64,000 nucleotides of DNA. It comes from Pseudomonas chlororaphis subsp. chlororaphis. Lineage in GTDB: Bacteria > Pseudomonadota > Gammaproteobacteria > Pseudomonadales > Pseudomonadaceae. The stretch is taken from contig NZ_CP027712.1 of assembly GCF_003945765.1 (NCBI RefSeq), positions 5,456,001-5,520,000 of the forward strand. Direction: 5' to 3'. Positions within the stretch are counted from its first letter, which is position 1, and each line of letters opens with the position of its first letter. Positions 1-7,216 of the stretch are shown piece after piece. The notes under the pieces are model-generated. The model was not told where the DNA came from and ran no database searches. It saw only the letters and a list, made by a program, of their open reading frames with translations. The position numbers and the translations under genes are program-made.

Positions 1-32
1 TGATGGCGCTGTTCGAGGAGCTGTTCCCGTGA
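1..32 (+). CDS. C-terminal end of an upstream gene (partial)
   Basis: The frame that starts a codon at base 3 encodes the tail ALFEELFP followed by TGA at 30-32. That stop overlaps the GTG start of the next gene at 29, an overlap typical of translationally coupled operons, so a real gene probably enters from the left. Ten residues are too few to identify it. Confidence 0.5.
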   Translation, partial: MALFEELFP

Positions 33-403
33 CCCTGACCGTTGTCTTGCTGGTGGCGTTTTCCATTGTCCTGGACGTGATCGGCCAGCTCTGTTTCAAG
101 CTCGGCCTGGACCGCCTGCCGGAGCTGGAAGGCGGTTTTCGCCTGAATGCCTTCTGGGGCCAGGTGTTCAACGCGCCGCTGCTGTGGTGCGGCATCGGCG
201 CCTATGTGATCGAGTTTTTCGTCTGGCTCGAAGCCCTGTCCCGCGCGCCGCTGAGCCTGCTGTTTCCGGCGGCGGCCCTGGCCTATTGCGGCGTGGTCCT
301 GGCCGGCAAGCTGATTCTCGGCGAGCACGTCAGCCGCCGACGCTGGCTGGGCACCCTGGTCATCACCCTCGGCGTGATGCTGGTGTGCGTCGCCAGCACC
401 TGA
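29..403 (+). CDS. Half-size DMT/EamA-type membrane protein 1
   Basis: This 124-residue protein is almost wholly hydrophobic with about four membrane helices. It matches the small multidrug resistance/ArnE-like branch of the drug/metabolite transporter superfamily: an N-terminal DVIGQLCFKLGL segment, a central helix ending in ALSRAPLSLLFP, and a last helix following GEHVSRRRW. The GTG start overlaps the preceding stop codon. A second protein of the same size and fold follows 31 bases later, so the two probably form a heterodimer like ArnE/ArnF, which flips lipid-linked sugars in the inner membrane. The substrate is unknown; the desaturase next door only weakly hints at a lipid. Confidence 0.8.
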   Translation: MTLTVVLLVAFSIVLDVIGQLCFKLGLDRLPELEGGFRLNAFWGQVFNAPLLWCGIGAYVIEFFVWLEALSRAPLSLLFPAAALAYCGVVLAGKLILGEHVSRRRWLGTLVITLGVMLVCVAST

Positions 404-434
404 GCCCCCTCAACGCTTCACAAGGAAAGATTTC

Positions 435-833
435 ATGACTGCACAGACTCACGGCTGGCTCCACGGGCGCCTTGGCACCCTGGTGCTCTGGGCCCTGCTG
501 ATCGGCTTCGAAAGCGCCGGCCAGATCGCCACCAAGGTCGGCGGCGACCAGCTGGGCCAGATGGATTTCAACCTGCAATGGCTGGCCGCGGTGGCGGTCA
601 ACCCGGGGGTACTGCTAGCGATTGCCTGCTACATCGGCGCGTTCTTCGTGTGGATGCTGATCCTGCGGCGCAGCAGCCTGTCCCTGGCCTTCCCCCTGAG
701 CTCGCTGGTGTTCGTGGTGGTGTTGCTCGGCTCCTGGCTGGGCCTGGGCGAGCAGATCAGCCTGCTGCACTGGGTCGGCGTGCTGGTGATAGTCAGCGGG
801 ATCGCCCTGCTGGCCGAGGGCGAAGAAGCCTAG
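435..833 (+). CDS. Half-size DMT/EamA-type membrane protein 2
   Basis: This 132-residue four-helix inner-membrane protein has the same architecture as its upstream neighbour: a GQIATKVGGDQL segment in helix 1 that parallels GQLCFKLGLDRL, then RRSSLSLAFPLSSL and a C-terminal helix after LGEQISLLHW. A good ribosome site (AAGGAAAG) lies just before the ATG. The paired half-transporters suggest an obligate heterodimer in which the two subunits insert in opposite orientations. The family is clear, the cargo is not. Confidence 0.8.
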   Translation: MTAQTHGWLHGRLGTLVLWALLIGFESAGQIATKVGGDQLGQMDFNLQWLAAVAVNPGVLLAIACYIGAFFVWMLILRRSSLSLAFPLSSLVFVVVLLGSWLGLGEQISLLHWVGVLVIVSGIALLAEGEEA

Positions 834-856
834 GATATGGGGGCGCATAACGCCCC

Positions 857-991
857 TGTAGCCGCTGCCGAGCCCGCGAGGCTGCGATAAGGCCCGCAGG
901 GCCTTGGTTCCCAATCTCCCGCCGAGCCTTTCGCGGTCTTCTGAACGCCACGACCGTACCGGTCGATCGCAGCCTGCGGCAGCGGCTACAG
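857..991. repeat. REP doublet (GTAGCCGCTGCC family)
   Basis: Two inverted copies of the REP palindrome (GTAGCCGCTGCCG... and its complement ...CGGCAGCGGCTACAG) flank about 70 bases, the arrangement called a REPIN. It lies between the convergent ends of the DMT gene and the desaturase gene. Confidence 0.85.
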
Positions 992-1002
992 GTGCGCGGG
1001 TG

Positions 1003-1869
1003 TCAGCGCTTGGGGTGTTTCAGCAGAAAGCCCAGGCCATGGGCCAGCGGAATCACCTTCACCCCTGCCGCCCGCTGCTGTTCGCGGATCTCGCGGTGGA
1101 AGGCCTTGACCCGGGTCCAGTGCATCTTCGGCCGGTAGTGGTGTTCGGCGTGGTAGCCGTTGTTCATCCAGATCAGGTTGTAGAGCCAGCTGTAGGAACT
1201 CACGCCCCAGGCGATCGGCAGGTCCGGGTTGCCGCCCAGGTGTTCGTAATAGCCGTTGAGCGAGGACAGCGACTGTCCCAGGTACCAGAACGGCAGCAGC
1301 ACCAGCAGCGCATGCCAGTCGTATAGCGCCAGCGCCACGTAGGCCAATACCGTCACGCCGATTTCCACCTTGACCCAACGTGCGTCCGCCGGGCGCTTGC
1401 GCTGCATTTCCTGGTAGATGGCCTTGGGGTCGTCGCGGAAAAAACTCAGGAAGGTATAGGCCCAGACATTGTCCGGCTGGCCGTTGCGGCCATGCAGGTA
1501 GATCGACAGCGGGTCGATCGTGGTGCTGTCCGGCCCGGGCCGATCCGAGTTGCCACGGTGATGGCGGTTGTGGATATCGCGGTACAGGGTCTGGGAAAAA
1601 CCGATGGTCACCGACAGCAGCAGATCGAATCCGCGGTTCAGCCACGGCAGGCTGAAATAGGCGTTGTGGATCTGGTTGTGGGAAATGCTGTTGATGCTCC
1701 ACGACAGGCTGAGCGCATACAACGACGCCGCCGGCAGGATCACCCACCAGGACAGGCTGTGAAAGGCCAGCACCAGCCACAGGACGAAGGAAAAATGCGC
1801 CAGGGCCATCAGGATCGGGACGATGTCCCACAGCGAATGGGCGAGCAGGCGATAAGCGGGACGAGCCAT
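1003..1869 (-). CDS. Membrane fatty acid desaturase family protein
   Basis: This 288-residue integral membrane protein carries the three histidine clusters of di-iron membrane desaturases and hydroxylases: HNQIH, HNRHH and, near the C-terminus, HAEHH followed by YRPKMHW. Several hydrophobic stretches lie between them. These histidines bind the two irons that activate oxygen to introduce a double bond or hydroxyl into a lipid chain. I chose the start at MARPAYRL because an AGGAAG ribosome site precedes it; an in-frame ATG nine codons upstream has none. The substrate (phospholipid acyl chain, free fatty acid or other lipid) cannot be told. The gene stands alone on this strand, bounded by REP elements. 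Confidence 0.85.
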   Translation of the reverse strand: MARPAYRLLAHSLWDIVPILMALAHFSFVLWLVLAFHSLSWWVILPAASLYALSLSWSINSISHNQIHNAYFSLPWLNRGFDLLLSVTIGFSQTLYRDIHNRHHRGNSDRPGPDSTTIDPLSIYLHGRNGQPDNVWAYTFLSFFRDDPKAIYQEMQRKRPADARWVKVEIGVTVLAYVALALYDWHALLVLLPFWYLGQSLSSLNGYYEHLGGNPDLPIAWGVSSYSWLYNLIWMNNGYHAEHHYRPKMHWTRVKAFHREIREQQRAAGVKVIPLAHGLGFLLKHPKR

Positions 1870-1932
1870 GAAGAACTTCCTGAAAAGTGGGTTCATGGCG
1901 GTGATTGCAAAGGCCGGACCAGCCTTGCTTTG

Positions 1933-2050
1933 TGTAGCCGCTGCCGCAGGCTGCGATAAGGCCCGAAGGGCCTTCGGAGGCCCTCAAGAGCACCCCCTGC
2001 TGCGTCGGAGTGCCGCCCAAGTCGATCGCAGCCTCCGGCAGCGGCTACAG
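1933..2050. repeat. REP doublet (GTAGCCGCTGCC family)
   Basis: TGTAGCCGCTGCCGCAGG and its inverse CCTCCGGCAGCGGCTACAG border a short GC-rich loop between the 3' end of mipA and the upstream side of the desaturase. Confidence 0.85.
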
Positions 2051-2076
2051 GGGCGACGGATTCAACAGGGCCGGCC

Positions 2077-2859
2077 TCAGAACTGGTAGCTGAGGGCGGT
2101 CTGGACCTGGCCCTGGTTCACTTCGCCGCGCTCGCGCACCAGGGTGCTGTCGGCCGCCGAGCCTGTCAGGTGAATCCAGCTGGCGCTGGTCATCCACGAC
2201 CAGTTGCCGCCCAGGGGCACCTGCAGGTTCTGGGTCAGGGTCAGGTTCTGCAAACCGCCGCCGGCGCTGTAGCGGCCGATGCCCGTGGCCTGGGCCTCGG
2301 CGTCGCTGATGCCAAAGAAGGTCTGGGTCTGCCGGGCGTCGGCGAAATGCGCGGTGAGGTTGCTGCTGCCGATGATCCCCAGGCCCAGGGGATAACCGAT
2401 TTCGCCGCCGACCTTGCCCAGCAGGCCGCCCTGGCCCTCGCCCGCGGCCACCGCGCTGCCGAGGGAGGCGAACAGGCGCCAGAAGTCGTCCGGCGCGTAT
2501 TGGATGTAGCCGCCGACATCGGCCATGTTCGGCACATCCCGCAGGCCGCGCAGCGAGCCGTTGGCGTTGCGTCCCGGCAAGTAGTTGATATAGGGCCCGG
2601 CGCTGAAACCCTTGGCCTTGAAGGCGTCCCAGGTCAGGCCGTCGTCGGTGTCGAGGCTGACATCGCCCCACTCCAGATCGACATAGGGCAAGGGCACGGT
2701 GTCATGCCGGCTGCCGCTGGGGTCATGGGGCTGGTAACCGATGCCCAGGCCCAGCGCGCCGCTCAGACCATCCTGGCCTCCGTCCTCGGCGAAAGCCCCG
2801 CAGACAGCCCCCAGAGACAGCAGGGCGGCGAGCAGGGTGGAGCGTGTGAAGCTGAACAT
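2077..2859 (-). CDS. MipA/OmpV family outer-membrane protein
   Basis: This protein of about 260 residues has a signal peptide (MFSFTRSTLLAALLSLGAVCGAFA), then a beta-barrel-like sequence with alternating aromatic and polar residues ending in the terminal aromatic signature LSYQF. It matches the MipA/OmpV family (MltA-interacting scaffold, outer membrane): GLGIGYQPHDP, PLPYVDLEWGDVSLDT and PYINYLPGRNANGS are family features. The start at 2859 has an AAGGAA site; the 12 upstream in-frame codons look non-native. It is divergent from the six-gene operon and shares a 230-base intergenic region with it, so the palindrome at 2933 could also affect this gene. In other bacteria some members are induced by envelope stress or two-component systems; here the role is unknown. 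Confidence 0.85.
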   Translation of the reverse strand: MFSFTRSTLLAALLSLGAVCGAFAEDGGQDGLSGALGLGIGYQPHDPSGSRHDTVPLPYVDLEWGDVSLDTDDGLTWDAFKAKGFSAGPYINYLPGRNANGSLRGLRDVPNMADVGGYIQYAPDDFWRLFASLGSAVAAGEGQGGLLGKVGGEIGYPLGLGIIGSSNLTAHFADARQTQTFFGISDAEAQATGIGRYSAGGGLQNLTLTQNLQVPLGGNWSWMTSASWIHLTGSAADSTLVRERGEVNQGQVQTALSYQF

Positions 2860-2932
2860 GGCGCGGGGTTCCTTAAGTGAAGATGCGCGCATCAATCACC
2901 ACCGTGCCCCCTCCCTGCAAGCACTGATGTTG

Positions 2933-2959
2933 TTTGTAGCGAGCTACAAAATTTGTAGC
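2933..2959. promoter_or_regulatory. Candidate enhancer/operator: TTTGTAGC palindrome plus third copy
   Basis: TTTGTAGC at 2933-2940 and its exact complement GCTACAAA at 2943-2950 form a palindrome with a 2-base centre. A third copy, TTTGTAGC, is at 2952-2959, 19 bases after the first. The site lies about 75-90 bases upstream of a sigma-54 promoter match, a usual position for an NtrC-family activator site. Assigning it to the regulator encoded at 8994-10391 is inference. Confidence 0.55.
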
Positions 2960-3022
2960 TCCAACCCGCCCATCCAACGCCTTGTTCCCGCGCAAAGCCC
3001 GGCCCGCCTGGGCTTGAGCCAC

Positions 3023-3039
3023 TTGGCACAGTCCCTGCT
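3023..3039 (+). promoter_or_regulatory. Sigma-54 (RpoN) promoter candidate
   Basis: TTGGCACAGTCCCTGCT has GG at 3025-3026 and GC at 3037-3038, exactly the GG-N10-GC spacing of sigma-54 promoters (consensus TGGCAC-N5-TTGC; one mismatch in the -12 box). It lies about 50 bases before the first gene of an operon that encodes its own sigma-54 activator. Confidence 0.6.
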
Positions 3040-3089
3040 CCAGTACCTGGCATGCGCAAAGTGCGCTCCTCTACAACAGGTAACTGCAG

Positions 3090-3809
3090 ATGATGCACTG
3101 GCATATCGTGTGTGACTTCGACGGGACCATCACCCGCACCGACGTGATCGACAACGTCCTCCAACGCTTCGCCGACCCGAGCTGGGAAGACATCGAGCAG
3201 CAATGGCTGGACGGCCATATCGGCTCCCGGGAATGCCTCAGCCGCCAACTGGCGCTGGTCAAGGCCTCGCCCGCCGAATTGCTGGCCTGCTTCGACAGCG
3301 TCGAGATCGATCCCGACTTCCCCGACTTCGTCGATCACGTGATCGGCCTGGGCGCGTCCCTGGAAGTGGTCAGCGACGGCATCGAGCAAGGCATCGCGCG
3401 AATCCTCGCGCGCCACTACGTGAGCCTGCTGCCGATCCTCGCCAACCGTCTGCGCCAGGTCGACCAACGCAGCTGGCGCATCGACTTCCCGCATTCCAGC
3501 GACGCCTGCCGCGCCGCGTCCGGCAACTGCAAATGCAAATCCACGCCCAAGGGCAAGCGGGTGCTGGTGATCGGCGACGGCCAGTCCGACATGTGCGTGG
3601 CCGCCAGCGCCGACTTCGTGTTCGCCAAGGGCCGCCTGGCCGAGTACTGCCAACGCCACGCCATTCCCCACGCAACCTTCGACTCCTTCGCCGAACTGCC
3701 GGCACTGCTGGCGCTGTTGCCCAACGAAGCGGCCAACGCCGGCACCTTCACCCTCGACAACACCACCGAACACTCCGTACACACTCAGGAACTCTTCCAC
3801 CATGTCTGA
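3090..3809 (+). CDS. MtnX-like HAD-IB family phosphatase
   Basis: This 239-residue cytosolic phosphatase has HAD motif I CDFDGTITRTD near the N-terminus (the nucleophile Asp is the first D), motif II VVSDG, and motif IV VIGDGQSD with the metal-binding aspartates. A CKCKS segment precedes motif IV, as in MtnX-type enzymes that dephosphorylate 2-hydroxy-3-keto-5-methylthiopentenyl-1-phosphate. No other methionine-salvage gene is here, so the real substrate is probably another small phosphate ester made by this pathway. It is first in a six-gene operon and overlaps the aminotransferase start by 8 bases. ATG codons at 3090 and 3093 are both possible. Confidence 0.85.
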   Translation: MMHWHIVCDFDGTITRTDVIDNVLQRFADPSWEDIEQQWLDGHIGSRECLSRQLALVKASPAELLACFDSVEIDPDFPDFVDHVIGLGASLEVVSDGIEQGIARILARHYVSLLPILANRLRQVDQRSWRIDFPHSSDACRAASGNCKCKSTPKGKRVLVIGDGQSDMCVAASADFVFAKGRLAEYCQRHAIPHATFDSFAELPALLALLPNEAANAGTFTLDNTTEHSVHTQELFHHV

Positions 3810-5196
3810 CATTCGTATCGCGACCGCAGAAGACCAGGTGCTTCTGGAAAAAGAAGCCAAGTACTGCTCCTACGGCGACACCGTCCACTACATCGAACCG
3901 CCACGGATCTTCAGCCGCTGCGAGGGCTCCTACGTCTGGGACACCAGCGACCAGGCTTACCTCGACCTGCAGATGTGGTACTCGGCGGTGAACTTCGGTT
4001 ATGCCAACCCACGCCTGAACAATGCTCTCAAGCAACAGATCGACAGCCTGCCGCAGATCGCCAGCCAGTACCTGCACAAGGGCAAGATCGAGCTCTCGGA
4101 AATGATCGCGGTCGATGCCAAGAAGAAATTCGGCCTCGACGGCCGCGTGCACTTCAACGTCGGCGGCTCGCAGTCCATCGAGGACTCGCTGAAAGTCGTG
4201 CGCAACGCCACCAACGGCAAGAGCCTGATGTTCGCCTTCGAGGGCGGCTACCACGGCCGCACCCTCGGTGCCTCGTCGATCACCTCCAGCTACCGCTACC
4301 GTCGCCGCTACGGCCACTTCGGCGAGCGCGCCAACTTCATTCCCTTCCCCTACCACTTCCGCGGCCCCAAGGGCATGACCAAGGAAGAGTACGGCAGCCA
4401 CTGCGTGCAGCAGTTCGCCCGACTGTTCGAGACCGAATACAACGGCGTGTGGGACCCGAAAGTCGGCCAGAGCGAATACGCCGCCTTCTACGTCGAGCCG
4501 ATCCAGGGCACCGGCGGCTACGTGATCCCGCCGATGAACTTCTACAGCGAGCTCAAGCATGTGCTCGACCAGCACGGCATCCTGATGGTGGTCGACGAGA
4601 TCCAGATGGGCTTCTACCGCACCGGCAAGCTGTGGTCGATCGAGCACTTCGACGTCAAGCCGGACGTGATCGTCTTCGGCAAGGCCCTGACCAACGGCCT
4701 CAATCCCCTAGGCGGCATCTGGGCCCGCGAAGAACTGATCAACCCCAAGGTGTTCCCGCCGGGTTCGACCCACTCGACCTTCGCCTCCAACCCGCTGGGT
4801 ACCGCGGTGGGCCTGGAAATGTTCAAGATGACCAGCGAGACCGACTACGGCGCCATGGTCATGGAGAAGGGCAAGTACTTCCTGGAAGGCCTCAAGGACC
4901 TGCAGAAGCGCTACCCGATCATCGGCGACGTCGACGGCCTGGGCCTGGCGCTGCGCTGCGAGATCTGCACCAGCGACGGTTTCACGCCGGACAAGGCGAC
5001 CCTGGACTACATGGTCGAGGAAGGCATGAAGGGCGACATCGAAATCAACGGCCAGCGCCTGGGGCTGATTCTCGATGTGGGCGGCTACTACAAGAACGTC
5101 ATCACCCTGGCCCCCTCGCTGGAAATCAGCTACGCGGAGATCGACCTCGGCATCGCCCTGCTCGACCGTCTGCTGGACCGGGCCATGAAGCGATGA
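3802..5196 (+). CDS. Class III (PLP-dependent) aminotransferase
   Basis: This 464-residue enzyme of aminotransferase class III fold has the GGSQSIEDSLKVVRNAT segment, the FEGGYHGRT motif, VEPIQGTGGY, and VVDEIQMGFYRTG with the Asp that contacts the pyridine nitrogen. The Schiff-base lysine lies in VIVFGKALTNG. The phosphate-binding region STFASNPLG follows. Relatives act on acetylornithine, 4-aminobutyrate, diaminobutyrate or amino alcohols and polyamines; the substrate cannot be assigned. It overlaps the phosphatase upstream and shares ATGA with the hydrolase downstream, so the products are made together. A phosphatase and an aminotransferase in series suggest production of an amine from a phosphorylated keto precursor, which is inference. 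Confidence 0.9.
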   Translation: MSDIRIATAEDQVLLEKEAKYCSYGDTVHYIEPPRIFSRCEGSYVWDTSDQAYLDLQMWYSAVNFGYANPRLNNALKQQIDSLPQIASQYLHKGKIELSEMIAVDAKKKFGLDGRVHFNVGGSQSIEDSLKVVRNATNGKSLMFAFEGGYHGRTLGASSITSSYRYRRRYGHFGERANFIPFPYHFRGPKGMTKEEYGSHCVQQFARLFETEYNGVWDPKVGQSEYAAFYVEPIQGTGGYVIPPMNFYSELKHVLDQHGILMVVDEIQMGFYRTGKLWSIEHFDVKPDVIVFGKALTNGLNPLGGIWAREELINPKVFPPGSTHSTFASNPLGTAVGLEMFKMTSETDYGAMVMEKGKYFLEGLKDLQKRYPIIGDVDGLGLALRCEICTSDGFTPDKATLDYMVEEGMKGDIEINGQRLGLILDVGGYYKNVITLAPSLEISYAEIDLGIALLDRLLDRAMKR

Positions 5197-6074
5197 GCGC
5201 ACCGATCGATCTGGACGAAGGCATCGACCTGGGCCAGGGCGATGCCGGGTTCGTGCTCGGCAGTGGCGAGGTCGCGGTGTTGTTGATCCACGGCCTCACC
5301 GGCACCCCGACGGAACTGCGTCGGGTGGCCGTCGGCCTGGCCAACGCGGGGTGCACGGTGTACGTGCCGACCCTGGCCGGACACTGCGGCAACAACGCCG
5401 ACCTGCAGGCCACCGGCTGGCAGGACTGGTACGAGGGCGTGCGCCGGACCTTCGTCGGCATCCGTCGCCGCCACCGGCAGGTGTTCGTCGGCGGCCTGTC
5501 GATGGGCGCCGTCATGTCCATGTACCTGGCCTCGGAACACCCGGGCCAGGTCAGCGGCCTGCTGATGTATTCGACCACCCTCAAGTACGACGGCTGGAGC
5601 ATCAACAAGCTGGCGTTCCTCACCCCGCTGCTGATGAAGATTCCGTTCGGCGTGCACATCTGCAGCTTCGAGGAGAAGCCGCCGTACGGCATCAAGAACG
5701 AGCGCCTGCGGGCGGTGGTCGAGCGGCAGATGAAGGCCGGCGAAAGCAGCAGTGCCGGCCTGCTGACCATGGAAGGGGTGACCGTGCGCGAGCTGCACCG
5801 GATGAACGCGGTGGTGAAAAAACGCATGCCGTCGATCACCACCCCGGCCCTGGTGCTGCACTCCATCGAGGACGACATCACCAGCCGCTGGAACGCCGAC
5901 TATGTCGAGCGCAAGCTCGGCGGCCCGGTGGTCAAGGTGCTGCTGGACAACTGCTACCACATGATCACCGTCGACCTGCAGTACCGCCGGGTGGTGGAGT
6001 TGAGCGCGGACTTCATCGAAAGGCAGACAGGCCCGCGGCCCGTGGCGTACGACGACCTGCGCCAGTTCGCCTGA
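5193..6074 (+). CDS. Alpha/beta hydrolase (carboxylesterase/monoacylglycerol lipase-like)
   Basis: This 293-residue protein has the oxyanion-loop motif LLIHGLTGTP, the nucleophile elbow GGLSMG (Ser103), an acidic residue in LHSIEDDIT and a catalytic His in NCYHMITVD, a complete triad. It is closest in pattern to Est30-type carboxylesterases. No signal peptide is seen, so it is cytosolic. The ATG overlaps the aminotransferase stop (ATGA) and the next gene starts 14 bases after its stop. In a biosynthetic operon it could release or transfer an acyl group, or act as an editing esterase. Confidence 0.85.
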   Translation: MSAPIDLDEGIDLGQGDAGFVLGSGEVAVLLIHGLTGTPTELRRVAVGLANAGCTVYVPTLAGHCGNNADLQATGWQDWYEGVRRTFVGIRRRHRQVFVGGLSMGAVMSMYLASEHPGQVSGLLMYSTTLKYDGWSINKLAFLTPLLMKIPFGVHICSFEEKPPYGIKNERLRAVVERQMKAGESSSAGLLTMEGVTVRELHRMNAVVKKRMPSITTPALVLHSIEDDITSRWNADYVERKLGGPVVKVLLDNCYHMITVDLQYRRVVELSADFIERQTGPRPVAYDDLRQFA

Positions 6075-6088
6075 CTCAAGGACCGCAC

Positions 6089-7216
6089 GTGATCACCAGC
6101 CAAGTCTTTTCGAGCATCCAGGCCATCGACCGCAACGCCTGGAACGACTGTTTTCCCGGCGCCCTGGAAGATTGGGATTATTACCTGGCGGTACAGAACG
6201 CCGGCATCGAGGGCTTCAGCTGGCGCTACCTGGCGGTGTTCGAAGATTCGAAGCTGGTGGCCGTCGCTCCGGCCTTCACCACCTGCTATCGCCTGGACAC
6301 CACCGTCTCGGGCCCGGCCAAGCGCCTGAGCGAACGCCTGCAACGCTGGTGGCCGGGGCTGCTGCAACTGCGCCTGTACGCCATCGGTTCGCCGGTGGCC
6401 GAACAGTGCCACGCCGGCACCGCCAGCCATATTCCCGCGGTGCGCCGCCAGGCCCTGCTGGAGCAACTGCTGCACCTGGCCCGGCGCGACGCCGACGCCC
6501 AGGGCATCGGCCTGCTGGCGGTCAAGGATGCCGCCAGCCAGGATCGGCAATGGGCCGCCAGTTGCCAGGCGTTCGGCCTGCAAGCCATGCCCAGCCTGCC
6601 CAGCGCCCTGTTGCCGGTGCCCTTCGGTTCGCTGGATGCCTACCTCGGCACCCTGGGCAAGTCCACGCGCAAGGACCTGCGCCGCAAGTTGCGCGCGCCC
6701 GGGCTGCGAATCGAATGGCGACACAACATCGACGATGTGCTGCCCGAGGTCATGCGCCTGTACGAAGCCACCCTGCGGCGCAGCGAACTGCAATTCGAAC
6801 GCTTACCCGCGCCCTATTTCACCGGTATCCTCCAGCAGTTGGGGGAACGGGCCGCCTGCGTGCTGTACTGGGTCGACGACCAACTGGTGGCCTTCAACCT
6901 GGTGCTGCTGGACGAGCACCGACTGATCGACAAATTCTTCGCCCACGACCTGGATATCAGTCGTGAGCACAACCTGTATTTGCGCAGCTGGATGGCCAAT
7001 GTCGACTACTGTATCCAGCACCGGATCGCGCTCTACGAATGTGGCCAGGCCGGTTATGCCAGCAAGCTGCGCCTGGGCTGTACCTTCACCGGCAACAGCC
7101 TGTTTTTCCAGCATCGCAACCCGCTGCTCGACACCCTGCTCAAAGGGCTGAAATATGTTCTCCGGCCGGATCGCACCGACCCCGCCATGGCTGCTGCACT
7201 AAGCGAAAGTTCATGA
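6089..7216 (+). CDS. FemAB/GNAT-fold N-acyltransferase-like protein
   Basis: This 375-residue protein begins at GTG 6089 behind an AAGGA site. The N-terminal half (SSIQAIDRNAWNDCFPG, then YLAVFEDSKLVAVAPAF) and the C-terminal GNAT-like half (STRKDLRRKLR, then a strand-rich region with YWVDDQLVAFNLVLLDEHRLIDKFF) fit the double-GNAT family annotated as peptidogalycan biosynthesis or GNAT N-acetyltransferase. Such enzymes move an aminoacyl or acyl group to an amine. With an aminotransferase upstream, acylation of a newly made amine is a reasonable guess. The stop overlaps the kinase start (ATGA). Confidence 0.75.
   Translation: MITSQVFSSIQAIDRNAWNDCFPGALEDWDYYLAVQNAGIEGFSWRYLAVFEDSKLVAVAPAFTTCYRLDTTVSGPAKRLSERLQRWWPGLLQLRLYAIGSPVAEQCHAGTASHIPAVRRQALLEQLLHLARRDADAQGIGLLAVKDAASQDRQWAASCQAFGLQAMPSLPSALLPVPFGSLDAYLGTLGKSTRKDLRRKLRAPGLRIEWRHNIDDVLPEVMRLYEATLRRSELQFERLPAPYFTGILQQLGERAACVLYWVDDQLVAFNLVLLDEHRLIDKFFAHDLDISREHNLYLRSWMANVDYCIQHRIALYECGQAGYASKLRLGCTFTGNSLFFQHRNPLLDTLLKGLKYVLRPDRTDPAMAAALSESS

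Noticed and set aside
2077..2895. Longer MipA protein starting at 2895
   Set aside because: The first 12 codons look non-native and the AAGGAA ribosome site fits ATG at 2859.
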